Positions 27,146 to 35,770 of a stretch of 64,000 nucleotides of DNA are shown one piece after another. The stretch lies in the NCBI RefSeq assembly GCF_003693445.1, contig NZ_RFAR01000004.1:62001-126000 (forward strand), read 5' to 3'. How positions within the stretch are numbered: the first letter of the stretch is position 1; every line of letters starts with the position of its first letter. This DNA is from Aquitalea palustris. GTDB lineage: Bacteria; Pseudomonadota; Gammaproteobacteria; Burkholderiales; Chromobacteriaceae. Position numbers and translations under genes: made by a program. The notes below the pieces were generated by a model. It saw only the letters and a program-made list of their open reading frames with translations, ran no database searches and had not been told where the DNA came from.

Positions 27146-27598
27146 TTAAGGAGTATTGAACGCGCCGGTTTGCCAGGCGCTGGACAGCAGCAGCAACAAC
27201 AGCAGCAACAGCAATTGCCGCCGGCTCTGCCGTGCCAGCCGAGCACAGAGTTCGTCCGCTGGCAGGCGGCCGCGTTCCAGTCTTTGCCGGCATTGGCTGA
27301 TCAGCGGGCGGCTGCGCCATTCCAGCAGTAGCAGCAGCATCATGCCCAGCAGCTTGGCCGTGGCCAATGGGACTGGCCGGCCTTGCTGCCATAGCATGGC
27401 GGCATGGTAATAAGCCAGCCCGGCGCCGCTGCACAGCCACAGCAGCAGGCTGAGGCGCCACCAGTTGTCGGCACGCAGGCAGCGTGTCAGGGCGGGGGCA
27501 TCCAGTGGCGGAGCCAGATTGCGGGCACGCGCCGCAAGCGCTCCCAGGCCACAGCCCAGGGCCAGCAGATGAAGCGTGGCAAACAGCCATTGCAGCAT
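27146..27598 (-). CDS. DUF2214-like membrane protein with a poly-leucine run
   Basis: Inner-membrane protein of 150 residues with about four hydrophobic segments: MLQWLFATLHLLALGCGLGAL, a central WRLSLLLWLCSGAGLAYY, LGMMLLLLLEW and a final run of ten leucines. The arrangement LHLLALGCGLG with an early His, and W-RLS, matches DUF2214 proteins of unknown role. The ATG at 27598 follows GGGGGGTCATC. The leucine run is coded by a CAG/CAA repeat on the other strand, a possible slippage site. Confidence 0.75.
   Translation of the reverse strand: MLQWLFATLHLLALGCGLGALAARARNLAPPLDAPALTRCLRADNWWRLSLLLWLCSGAGLAYYHAAMLWQQGRPVPLATAKLLGMMLLLLLEWRSRPLISQCRQRLERGRLPADELCARLARQSRRQLLLLLLLLLLSSAWQTGAFNTP
27186..27222 (+). 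repeat. Imperfect CAG/CAA trinucleotide repeat
   Basis: About twelve CAG or CAA triplets in a row inside the DUF2214-like gene, read as leucine codons on the minus strand. The mixed triplets reduce, but do not remove, slippage potential. Confidence 0.8.
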
Positions 27599-27722
27599 GA
27601 TGACCCCCCGGCCAGCCAAGTCTGACTACACTAGTGAAGCTGGCTGTGGCTGGCAAGCATTCAGCGCTATTTGCCTGTCATGATGGCTGCAGTTGTGACA
27701 TTTGCCCGCTGGCGGCAGACGC

Positions 27723-27747
27723 AAAAAAACCGGCCGTAGCCGGTTTT
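27723..27747 (-). terminator. Terminator of proA
   Basis: AAAACCGGC/GCCGGTTTT stem with four-base loop; on the minus strand seven T follow. It lies 20 bases after the proA stop. Confidence 0.9.
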
Positions 27748-27766
27748 GTCATGGCTTGGCTGGCGT

Positions 27767-29026
27767 TCAGCCGCGTACCTGGCCATCGCCCAGTACGATC
27801 CATTTCTGGCTGGTGAGGCCTTCCAGGCCGACCGGGCCACGGGCGTGGATCTTGTCGGTGGAAATGCCGATTTCCGCGCCCAGGCCATATTCGAAGCCAT
27901 CGGCAAAGCGGGTGCTGGCATTCACCATCACGCTGGAAGAGTCCACTTCGCGCAGGAAGCGGCGGGCACGGCCGTAGTCTTCGCTGATGATGGCGTCGGT
28001 GTGGTGGCTGCCGTAGTGGTTGATGTGCTCGATGGCTTCATCCAGATCCTTGACCACCTTGATGGCCAGAATCGGTGCGGAGTACTCGGTATACCAGTCG
28101 TCCTGGGTGGCCGGCACGATCTGCTGGCCCAGAATCACCCGGGTACGCTCGCAGCCGCGCAGTTCCACACCCTTTTCCCAATAAGCCTCGGCCAGACGCG
28201 GCAGGATGAATTCGGCAAAGGCCGTGTGCACCAGCAGGGTTTCCATGGTGTTGCACGGTGCGTAGCGCTGGGTCTTGGCGTTGATGGCGATATTGAAGGC
28301 TTTTTCCGGATTGGCCGTGTCGTCGATATAGACATGACAGTTGCCGTCCAGATGCTTGATCACCGGTACGCGTGCCTCGGCGCTGATGCGGGCGATCAGG
28401 CTCTTGCCACCACGCGGCACGATCACGTCCACGTATTCCTGCATGGTGATCAGCTCGCCCACGGCGGCGCGGTCGGTGGTTTCCACCACTTGCACCACTT
28501 CGGCCGGCAGGCCGGCCAGGCGCAAGCCTTCGTGCACGCAGGCGGCAATGGCCTGATTGCTGTGGAAGGCTTCCGAGCCGCCACGCAGGATGGTGGCATT
28601 GCCGGATTTCAGGCACAGGCCGGCGGCATCGGCGGTGACGTTGGGGCGGGCTTCATAAATGATGCCCACCACACCCAGCGGCACGCGCATCTTGCCCAGC
28701 TGGATGCCGGAGGGGCGATAGCAGAAGTCGTCCATTTCGCCCACCGGATCGGGCAGGCTGGCGATCTGGCGCAGGCCTTCGGCCATGCTGGCTACGGTGG
28801 CCTCGGACAAGGCCAGGCGGTCGATGAAGGCCGCATCCAGACCGGCGGCGCGGGCGGCGTCCAGGTCCTGCTGGTTGGCGGCCAGCAATTTGGCGCTGTC
28901 GCGCAGGATGGCGTCAGCCATGGCGTTCAGTGCCTGGTTTTTCTGGCGGGTGTCGGCCTTGGCAATCGCGCGGCTGGCTTTGCGCGCCGCCTGGCCGACG
29001 CGCTGCATGTAGTCCTTCACATTCAT
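27767..29026 (-). CDS. proA: Gamma-glutamyl phosphate reductase
   Basis: Second enzyme of proline synthesis: reduces gamma-glutamyl phosphate to glutamate semialdehyde with NADPH. The protein is 419 residues, the usual length. The catalytic cysteine is Cys258 in [12 protein letters not shown]; other family blocks are [28 protein letters not shown] and the C-terminal [17 protein letters not shown]. No proB lies nearby. The ATG at 29026 is clear, and its own terminator shows it is a separate unit. Confidence 0.96.
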   Translation of the reverse strand: MNVKDYMQRVGQAARKASRAIAKADTRQKNQALNAMADAILRDSAKLLAANQQDLDAARAAGLDAAFIDRLALSEATVASMAEGLRQIASLPDPVGEMDDFCYRPSGIQLGKMRVPLGVVGIIYEARPNVTADAAGLCLKSGNATILRGGSEAFHSNQAIAACVHEGLRLAGLPAEVVQVVETTDRAAVGELITMQEYVDVIVPRGGKSLIARISAEARVPVIKHLDGNCHVYIDDTANPEKAFNIAINAKTQRYAPCNTMETLLVHTAFAEFILPRLAEAYWEKGVELRGCERTRVILGQQIVPATQDDWYTEYSAPILAIKVVKDLDEAIEHINHYGSHHTDAIISEDYGRARRFLREVDSSSVMVNASTRFADGFEYGLGAEIGISTDKIHARGPVGLEGLTSQKWIVLGDGQVRG

Positions 29027-29135
29027 GGCAATGTCCTGATGCTGATCACTGTTCGGGTAGTGAGCCAGATTACCGCAAAACTGCCCGGCTCAGCCAGTGA
29101 CAAGCAGGTGGATATTGTCGGACAAGGTGGCTGAG

Positions 29136-29522
29136 CTAGCCCACCATGGCGCAGGGATGGAAGTCCAGTGCCATGAAATCGTCTGCCACTTCCTGGCCGA
29201 ATTCGAGGATGGTTTCGTCATCTTCGATGTAGTGCCAGTTCAGGGTGACATAGTTGCCGGCCACGGCAGCGTCGTTGAACAGGCTGAACAGTTCCAGCAG
29301 CACCTTGGTGCTGGAACTGTTGAAGTAGGCCAGCTGGATGTCGACGGTGATCTGGGTGGATTGCAGGCTGGGCAGGTAGTTTTGCACCGCCTGCATGATG
29401 GGGCCGAAAAAGGCTTGCGCGTTTTCCGGGTAGCTTTCTCCGCGCAGACTCAGCTGGTGCTGGTCGAACTGGAAGTTCACTTCCGGCGTGGACGAAGTCG
29501 GGGCGATATACAGGTTTTGCAT
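29136..29522 (-). CDS. siaC: SiaC-like regulatory phosphoprotein (DUF1987)
   Basis: Anti-anti-sigma-like adaptor of 128 residues. The family opening TPEVNFQFDQHQLSLRGESYPEN, visible as PEVNF and LRGESYPEN, and the phospho-site stretch YFNSSSTKVL (Ser/Thr at 69-72) fit SiaC. In Pseudomonas, SiaC is phosphorylated by SiaB, dephosphorylated by SiaA, and in its free form activates the diguanylate cyclase SiaD. Here it follows siaB by 11 bases. No siaD is next to it, so the partner that SiaC controls is unknown. Confidence 0.88.
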   Translation of the reverse strand: MQNLYIAPTSSTPEVNFQFDQHQLSLRGESYPENAQAFFGPIMQAVQNYLPSLQSTQITVDIQLAYFNSSSTKVLLELFSLFNDAAVAGNYVTLNWHYIEDDETILEFGQEVADDFMALDFHPCAMVG

Positions 29523-29533
29523 GATTCGGAGCT

Positions 29534-30094
29534 TTAAATGGTGGCTTTGAGATAAAAAGTGGTAAACGGGCCGGATGCGCCGGCTTCATCGACAAAATCA
29601 AATTCGATGGGGTTGCTGGAGTCGCGGGCGACGGTGAGGAAGCCCAGGCCGGCGCCCTTGCTGCCGGCTTCGCCTTCGGCGCGCAGCTTTTCCTTGTACA
29701 GGGCCTTGATTTCGTCATTGGTCATGGTGCGCAGCGGTTCCAGCTTGGCGCGGATATGTGCGGCTCCTTCGCTGCTGATGGGGTTGGCGCATACCACGTA
29801 GTAGTGGCCGTCGGACTCACCTACCCACAGCGAACCCATGCGGATTTCATGGTCGGAGTCGTCGGTGGCGGTCAGGTGATCGGCCGAGTAATGCACCACG
29901 TTCTGCGCCATTTCCACGAAGACGGAAAACAGCTTGCGGCGGGCGGTCTGGCTGGCGTCCAGGCTGGACAGGCGCAGGCGCAGCGAGTCGCCCATGGCGG
30001 TGACGATGCTTTGCGAGAAATAGCCGGTGTAATAGAACACCACGTTTTCCTGGCGGGCCAGTTCCTTGAAACGGTGGAAATCGGTCAGGCTCAT
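29534..30094 (-). CDS. siaB: SiaB-like protein kinase
   Basis: GHKL-fold kinase of 186 residues that phosphorylates SiaC in the known system. The ATP-binding N box is FVEMAQNVVHYSADH (Glu61, Asn65) and the glycine box GSKGAGLGFLTVAR lies at 144-157. The ATG at 30094 sits behind AAAGAAC and leads straight into MSLTDFHRFKELARQE. It lies between the phosphatase gene and siaC, all on one strand with gaps of 31 and 11 bases, so one operon is very likely. Confidence 0.88.
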   Translation of the reverse strand: MSLTDFHRFKELARQENVVFYYTGYFSQSIVTAMGDSLRLRLSSLDASQTARRKLFSVFVEMAQNVVHYSADHLTATDDSDHEIRMGSLWVGESDGHYYVVCANPISSEGAAHIRAKLEPLRTMTNDEIKALYKEKLRAEGEAGSKGAGLGFLTVARDSSNPIEFDFVDEAGASGPFTTFYLKATI

Positions 30095-30125
30095 GCGCGT
30101 TCTTTCTTGATGGGGTGGGTCTGGA

Positions 30126-31367
30126 TCAGAGCAGGTGTACGCCAAACAGGCTGACATCGTCGCGGCGACTGTTGTCGCCCTGCCATTTGAGGAAGGCGTC
30201 GATCAGCTGCTTTTGCTGTTGCTGCATCGGCTTGTCGGCATGTTTGAGGATGTTTTCCTTCAGGCGCTTCTTGCCAAAGCAGATGCGCTTGGGGCCGCCG
30301 ATCTGGTCGATGATGCCGTCGGTACTGATATACAGGCGGCTGCCCGGCGGCAGCTGCACGGCGTGGTTGTCCCACTGGTAGTCCAGCGGCGTGCCGACAT
30401 AGCCCACGCCCTTCTTGTTGGCATCCAGGGTGTGGACTTCGTCCGCACCCGGCTCCAGTACGAACAGCGGGGTCTTGGCCGAGGCATAGGTGAGGGTGCG
30501 GCTGGCGTAGTCGAACCAGCAGAAGGCACCGTCCATGCCGTCGTCGGAGTTCAGCTCCGGGTGGTCGGCGAGGCCGGCTTCTTCCGGGGTGAGCTGGCCC
30601 AGCGACTGCTTCACCTGCTGGTTGATGGCCTGCAGCAGGGCGGCCGGGTTGTGCAGGTCGTGGCTGGTCAAAACCTGTTTCAGTGTGGAGGCCATGATCA
30701 GCGTCATGAAGGCGCCCGGCACACCGTGGCCGGTGCAGTCGATGACCGCGACAAAGAAGCCATCCGGCCGTTTGACAAAGTAGTAGTAGTCGCCGCCGAC
30801 GATGTCACGCGGCGCCCACACCATGAAGTAATCATCCAGTGCGCTGGCCATGTCGCGACGCGAGCTTTGCAGGAAGGACTGCTGGATCACACTGGCGTAA
30901 TTGATGCTTTCCATCATCTGGCGGTGCTTTTCCGCCTGCTGGTCGGCCAGTGCCTGCATCAGCGACACGCCCAGTCCCATGCCGGCATAGGCATTGTCCA
31001 GGTTGATGATGAAACCGTCCGACAGCACTTTCTTGTCCGCTTCCAGTGCCATGAAGGACAGCTCGGTAATCGGCGTCAGATAGTCGACGATCAGCGGGCT
31101 GGCATTCATGAAGGCGGTGCAGGGCTTGCGGCCGAAGATTTCGCGATGAAACGGCCGTGCCAGCGTGCTCATGAAGGTATTGCGGTTGATGATGCCGATG
31201 GCGCGCTGCTGATCCACCACCGGGATATTGCTCAGCCCTTCGTCCTGGGTGAACAGTTCCAGTACATGGTAGTTGTTGTCATTGGGGCTGACGGTCGGCG
31301 GCGTCTGCAGCAGATGTCCCGCCATGGATTGCGAGCGAGCGGCGTGGGGTGTGCTGTCTAGCGGCAT
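30126..31367 (-). CDS. SpoIIE-type PP2C phosphatase with N-terminal CBS-like domain (SiaA counterpart)
   Basis: Likely phosphatase of the SiaABC switch, 413 residues, cytoplasmic. The C-terminal PP2C domain has WAPRDIVGGDYYYF (Asp193), VIDCTGHGVPGAFMT (Asp210) and YISTDGIIDQIGG as metal ligands. The N-terminal part (about 35-125) reads LSNIPVVDQQRAIGIINR and resembles a CBS-type regulatory domain rather than the membrane sensor plus HAMP of Pseudomonas SiaA. A helical linker (AEKHRQMMESINYASVIQQSFL) joins the two. First gene of the siaA-like/siaB/siaC run. The input signal is probably intracellular. Confidence 0.85.
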   Translation of the reverse strand: MPLDSTPHAARSQSMAGHLLQTPPTVSPNDNNYHVLELFTQDEGLSNIPVVDQQRAIGIINRNTFMSTLARPFHREIFGRKPCTAFMNASPLIVDYLTPITELSFMALEADKKVLSDGFIINLDNAYAGMGLGVSLMQALADQQAEKHRQMMESINYASVIQQSFLQSSRRDMASALDDYFMVWAPRDIVGGDYYYFVKRPDGFFVAVIDCTGHGVPGAFMTLIMASTLKQVLTSHDLHNPAALLQAINQQVKQSLGQLTPEEAGLADHPELNSDDGMDGAFCWFDYASRTLTYASAKTPLFVLEPGADEVHTLDANKKGVGYVGTPLDYQWDNHAVQLPPGSRLYISTDGIIDQIGGPKRICFGKKRLKENILKHADKPMQQQQKQLIDAFLKWQGDNSRRDDVSLFGVHLL

Positions 31368-31672
31368 GATGTTCTCGGCGGAATTGACGTGGCCGCAGTC
31401 TAGATTTACCGGATGATGATTCGGTTACTGCAAGATGAACTTTGTTTTATTGCTAATCAAATATGATGTTATTTATTAGAATATTTTATTATTGAATGAA
31501 TATCGGCTGGCAGGTGCGCCGCCTGTTGTTTCGCACCGACGGCCCTTGGCGTTGGCCTGTCCGAGATGGTGATGCTGCTTGACCCTGTGGCGTAAAGGGC
31601 TTATTTTGCTTGTCTAGCAACCGCTTGGTTGATAAATAAAACAAAGATCTAGCTACATCCTCGGGAGAATGC
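31368..31672. other. AT-rich divergent promoter region
   Basis: No gene is supported. It separates the divergent phosphatase and prpE genes and holds a very AT-rich core at about 31435-31500. I see no hexamer pair good enough to name as a promoter. Confidence 0.5.
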
Positions 31673-33571
31673 ATGAGCGACTATCAAGAATTCCATCGCC
31701 GTTCCATCGAGCAGCCAGAAGCATTCTGGGGTGCCGAGGCCGCGCGCATTTACTGGCACAAGCCCTATACCCAGGTATTGCAGTACGACAATCCCCCCTT
31801 TCGCCAGTGGTTTGCCGGTGGTGAAACCAATCTCTGTTACAACGCGGTAGACCGTCACCTGGCCGAGCGCGCCGAGCAGGCCGCGCTGATTCATGTGTCG
31901 AGCGAAACCGGTGCCGAGCAAAGCTATACCTACCGCCAGCTGTATGAAGAAGTCAGCCGTTTTGCCGCCATCATGCAGGCGCAGGGGGTGGGCAAGGGCG
32001 ACCGGGTATTGATTTACATGCCGATGATTCCGGAGGCCATCTTTGCCATGCTGGCCACGGTGCGGCTGGGGGCGATTCATTCGGTGGTGTTTGGAGGCTT
32101 TGCCTCGGCCAGCCTGGCTACGCGCATCGAAGATGCCGCGCCCAAGCTGCTGGTGACTGCGGATGCCGGCATGCGTGGCGGCAAGGTGATTGCCTACAAG
32201 CCGCTGGTGGACGAGGCGATGGAGCTGGCTGGCGCTGCGGCAGCGGACAAGGTGATCCTGGTGAATCGGGGCCTCGCGGAAGCGCCGATGATGAAGCCGG
32301 GGCGCGACCTGGATTACGCCACCCTGCGTGAGCAGCACTGGCATGACCGGGCCGGGGTGGAGTGGGTGGAGTCCAATCATCCCAGCTACATCCTGTATAC
32401 CTCGGGCACCACCGGCAAGCCCAAGGGTGTGCAGCGCGATACCGGCGGCTATGCGGTGGCGCTGGCCTCCACCATGGAATACATCTATGGCGGCAAGCCG
32501 GGTGAAACCTATTTTTCCACCTCGGACATTGGCTGGGTGGTGGGGCACTCCTACATCGTCTACGCCCCGCTGATCAGCGGCATGGCCACGCTGGTGTATG
32601 AAGGCCTGCCCATCCGCCCTGATCCGGGCATCTGGTGGCAACTGGTGGAGAAATACCGCGCCACGGTGATGTTCTCCGCCCCCACCGCCTTGCGCGTGCT
32701 GAAAAAGCAGGACCCGGAATGGCTGCACAAATACGATCTGTCCAGCCTGCGGGCGCTGTTCCTGGCCGGCGAGCCGCTGGACGAGCCGACGGCGGAGTGG
32801 ATTTCCGGCGAGCTGAAAATCCCGGTGCTGGACAACTACTGGCAGACCGAAACCGGCTGGCCGATGCTGACGGTGTGCAATGGTGTACAGCCCCTGCCCA
32901 CCAAGCTGGGCAGCCCTGGCCTGCCGGTGTATGGCTATAACGTGAAGCTGCTGGACGAGACGACGGGCGAAGAAGTGCCGGTGGGCGAGAAGGGGGTGAT
33001 TGCGGTGATTCCACCCTTGCCGCCCGGCTGCATGAGCACGGTATGGCGGCAGGATGAACGCTTTGTAAACACCTATTTCAGCCTGTTCCAGGACCGCAAG
33101 GTGTATTCCTCGTTTGACTGGGGCGTGCGCGATGCCGACGGTTATTTCACCATTCTTGGCCGTACCGATGATGTGATCAATGTGGCCGGCCACCGGCTGG
33201 GTACGCGTGAAATCGAAGAGGCCGTGTCCGGCCATGCGGCGATTGCCGAAGTGGCGGTGGTCGGGGTGCACGACACGCTGAAGGGCCAGGTGCCGCAGGC
33301 TTTTGCCGTGCTGCGTGACCCGTCGGTGCTCAAGGATCCGGAAAAGAAGGCCGCACTGGAAAAAGAGGTGATTTCCAAGGTGGCATCGCAGCTGGGTGCG
33401 ATTGCCAATCCGGCGCGGGTGTATTTCGTCAATCAGCTACCCAAGACCCGCTCCGGCAAGGTGCTGCGCCGTTCGATACAGGCGCTGGCCGAGGGGCGCG
33501 ATCCGGGCGATCTGACCACGCTGGATGATCCGAGCGGACTGGAGCAGGTGCGCGACGCAGTACAGTCTTGA
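31673..33571 (+). CDS. prpE: Propionate--CoA ligase
   Basis: AMP-forming acyl-CoA synthetase converting propionate (and acetate more weakly) to its CoA ester, 632 residues, near E. coli PrpE (628). Features: the ATP loop YTSGTTGKPKGVQRDTGG, DNYWQTETGWP, the TYF-ST-DIGWVVGHSYI block and the C-terminal swivel KTRSGKVLRRS with the lysine that is usually acetylated to switch the enzyme off. QRDTGGYAVAL is typical of PrpE rather than Acs. The ATG follows CGGGAGAATGC. The methylcitrate genes are not in view, so it stands alone. Confidence 0.93.
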   Translation: MSDYQEFHRRSIEQPEAFWGAEAARIYWHKPYTQVLQYDNPPFRQWFAGGETNLCYNAVDRHLAERAEQAALIHVSSETGAEQSYTYRQLYEEVSRFAAIMQAQGVGKGDRVLIYMPMIPEAIFAMLATVRLGAIHSVVFGGFASASLATRIEDAAPKLLVTADAGMRGGKVIAYKPLVDEAMELAGAAAADKVILVNRGLAEAPMMKPGRDLDYATLREQHWHDRAGVEWVESNHPSYILYTSGTTGKPKGVQRDTGGYAVALASTMEYIYGGKPGETYFSTSDIGWVVGHSYIVYAPLISGMATLVYEGLPIRPDPGIWWQLVEKYRATVMFSAPTALRVLKKQDPEWLHKYDLSSLRALFLAGEPLDEPTAEWISGELKIPVLDNYWQTETGWPMLTVCNGVQPLPTKLGSPGLPVYGYNVKLLDETTGEEVPVGEKGVIAVIPPLPPGCMSTVWRQDERFVNTYFSLFQDRKVYSSFDWGVRDADGYFTILGRTDDVINVAGHRLGTREIEEAVSGHAAIAEVAVVGVHDTLKGQVPQAFAVLRDPSVLKDPEKKAALEKEVISKVASQLGAIANPARVYFVNQLPKTRSGKVLRRSIQALAEGRDPGDLTTLDDPSGLEQVRDAVQS

Positions 33572-33587
33572 ATTGAAGGTGGGTGGA

Positions 33588-33655
33588 CACAGCCGGCGCG
33601 GGTCAGTTGCCGGCTGTGGATTCAGCCGCATCCTGTCATGGGATGCGGCATTTTT
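33588..33655 (+). terminator. Terminator after prpE
   Basis: Two hairpins: CACAGCCGGC/GCCGGCTGTG at 33588-33618, then GCCGCATCC/GGATGCGGC at 33625-33649 followed by TTTTT at 33651-33655. The second is a standard intrinsic terminator. Confidence 0.85.
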
Positions 33656-33675
33656 ACGTCCGCTGTACGCCCGGT

Positions 33676-35301
33676 TCAGCTGCGGAAGACGCTGACCGCC
33701 GCGTTGAGCGCCTTGGCATGGCTGTTCAACTGGTCAGAGGCGGTCGCCGAGGCTTCCACCGTGACCTGGTTGGCTTCGGTCATGCTGGCAATCACCTCGA
33801 TGCGTTGCGCCATGTCGCCCATGGCGCTTTGCTGTTCGCGCAGCGCCAGGCTGATGCCCTGGATGTGCTCGACGATCTGGTCGGTGTTCTGGCGGATGCC
33901 GCTGATGGCCTCGCGCGCCTTGTGGGTCTGCTCCACCCCGTGGTTGGAGGCATCCACACTGCTCTGCATGACGCCGACCACGCCGGTCATGCCCTGGCGG
34001 ATGGTTTCGATCTGGCCGGAAATCTCTACCGTGGCCACGCCCGTGCGTTCGGCCAGCTTGCGTACCTCATCAGCCACCACGGCGAAGCCACGGCCCATTT
34101 CCCCGGCCCGTGCGGCCTCGATGGCGGCATTGAGCGCCAGGAGATTGGTCTGATCGGCGATGTCGTGAATGGTGCGGGTAATCGAGGCAATGGCGTCGGT
34201 TTGCTTGTTCAGGTCGTCGATGGCGCTGGCGGCACTGCCGATGCGTTCGGCAATATGGCTGATATCGCTGGCGGTCGCGTGAATCAGCTGCTCGCAATCG
34301 CTGACCATTTGCCCGGCACCTTGTGCCTCACCGCCCACATCCTGACTCTGGCTGCCCAGTTGCTGGATGCTTTGCAGCACTTCTTCCACCGACACGCTCA
34401 TGGAGCGGGTCGATTCGCTCTGCACCGTACTGGATTTCTGCAGCTGGTGTGCGGCGTCACTCATGCTGCCGGCGCTGCTGTCTAGTTCGCCGGACAGGTT
34501 ACGGATATTGCTGGTGATATTGCGCAGCTGGCCTTGCATGTCGGCCAGGCTGTGCAGCAGGCTGCCCTGGCTATCTGCCGGCAGCACGATACGCTGGCTC
34601 AGATCACCACTGGCAATGCGGTTGGCCACTTCCATGGCCAGTGCCGGTTCGCCGCCCAGTACGCCGAATACCCGGCGATACAGCAGCACGCCACCCAGGC
34701 TGACCACGATGACCAGCAAGGCAGCCAGGCCCAGAATCATGTCGCGCAGATGGGTAGTGGTCTGGTTCATGGCGGCATAGGCCTGGTCGTCCTCCTGCTG
34801 GATTTGCTTGTTCAGCTCTTCCACCTGCTTGGTCAGCTCGTCGGCGCGGTCGTCAAAACCGCTGCCCTTTTCCTTCATCAGTGCATTGCCCGCTTCGCGG
34901 CCGGACTCGACATAGGCCTTGGCCATGCGCTTGCCCACACTGTAGAACTGGTCGACGGCTTGCTGCATGGCGCCGACCTTGCCGGCCAGTTGCGGGTCGA
35001 GCCGGCTGATGGTGGGCAGGTTCTTTTGCAGTGCCTGGTAGTGTTCTTCGGCATCCTTGTAGCCATCGGCATCGCCAGTGGCGCTGACATCCGTGAGGAA
35101 TTGCTGGATCTGCACCACGTGGTAGCGCACATCGGTCATGTTCTGCACCAGGGTATTGGTGACATCCTGTTCGTAGTGGGTGGTCTGGTCGATGCGCTGC
35201 AGGCTGAACAGGGTGACCAGGCCAAGCGTCAGCAGCAGGGCAACGACAATGGCAATGAAACCGACCAGGATGGGTTTGAGTTTTTGTGTTTTGCTGGGCA
35301 T
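33676..35301 (-). CDS. Methyl-accepting chemotaxis protein with helical periplasmic domain
   Basis: Chemoreceptor of 541 residues. TM1 is about residues 10-32, the periplasmic part (about 33-185) is all-helical with many charged residues (four-helix-bundle style, [20 protein letters not shown]), TM2 about 188-208, then HAMP and a standard cytoplasmic hairpin with [20 protein letters not shown]. The C-terminus has no pentapeptide tether. The gap upstream carries two palindromes. It converges with prpE behind that gene's terminator. The ligand cannot be read, although related HBM/4HB sensors bind amino or organic acids. Confidence 0.92.
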   Translation of the reverse strand: MPSKTQKLKPILVGFIAIVVALLLTLGLVTLFSLQRIDQTTHYEQDVTNTLVQNMTDVRYHVVQIQQFLTDVSATGDADGYKDAEEHYQALQKNLPTISRLDPQLAGKVGAMQQAVDQFYSVGKRMAKAYVESGREAGNALMKEKGSGFDDRADELTKQVEELNKQIQQEDDQAYAAMNQTTTHLRDMILGLAALLVIVVSLGGVLLYRRVFGVLGGEPALAMEVANRIASGDLSQRIVLPADSQGSLLHSLADMQGQLRNITSNIRNLSGELDSSAGSMSDAAHQLQKSSTVQSESTRSMSVSVEEVLQSIQQLGSQSQDVGGEAQGAGQMVSDCEQLIHATASDISHIAERIGSAASAIDDLNKQTDAIASITRTIHDIADQTNLLALNAAIEAARAGEMGRGFAVVADEVRKLAERTGVATVEISGQIETIRQGMTGVVGVMQSSVDASNHGVEQTHKAREAISGIRQNTDQIVEHIQGISLALREQQSAMGDMAQRIEVIASMTEANQVTVEASATASDQLNSHAKALNAAVSVFRS

Positions 35302-35770
35302 GAGTTTACTTGCTGTAGGTAGGGTGGCCAGGCCGTCATGGCGCCGTAAGTGTTATTCAGATGTCCAGGCTGCTGCGCTCCGGATGCCGCTGGCGGGTCT
35401 TGCTGGATGGCAACCCCGCTGCGCTCAGGGTTGATTTTGGCGGAAACAAAATTGTCTGACAATAAGAATTGTTTTTGTTTTGATGACTTTCATCAAATAC
35501 CCCCGCTATTTTCCGTAATTAGTTGAAAAATAAGCAATCAGCATGCTGGGCGCGCCGGTTCGGATGCTTGGGCTGGTTAACAAAACCCCGGCTCTGGCGT
35601 AGCGCCGCCTTGCCGTACTCTTGGTATTGTCTGCCTTGGCGCGCCTTGGCTGGGGTTCGCTGTGAGGTTTTGTCAGCGCGGCTTACTGCCTGGCTGGCAG
35701 CACAGGGAAGGATGCTCCGCCACCGAGCCAGGCGTCAGCCCAGGGGCAGCGGCGGAGCGGGGGGCCGGTT
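35302..35770. other. Intergenic region with two palindromes upstream of the second chemoreceptor
   Basis: No gene called. ATTGTCTGACAAT at 35451-35463 is a perfect 6-1-6 palindrome, and TTGATGA-CTT-TCATCAA at 35480-35496 is a perfect 7-3-7 palindrome. Both lie 150-195 bases before the chemoreceptor start, in an AT-rich patch, and look like protein-binding sites. The spacing of the second (seven bases between TTGAT and ATCAA) is wrong for FNR. Confidence 0.5.

Noticed and set aside
27128-27331. Plus-strand frame with a run of glutamines
   Set aside because: It is the antisense reading of the CAG/CAA repeat inside the DUF2214-like gene and crosses two real minus-strand genes.
31489-31674. Minus-strand 61-codon frame upstream of prpE
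   Set aside because: No ribosome site and no family; overlaps the prpE leader.
35480-35496. Second palindrome before the chemoreceptor as an FNR box
   Set aside because: Half-sites TTGAT and ATCAA are present but seven bases apart instead of four.
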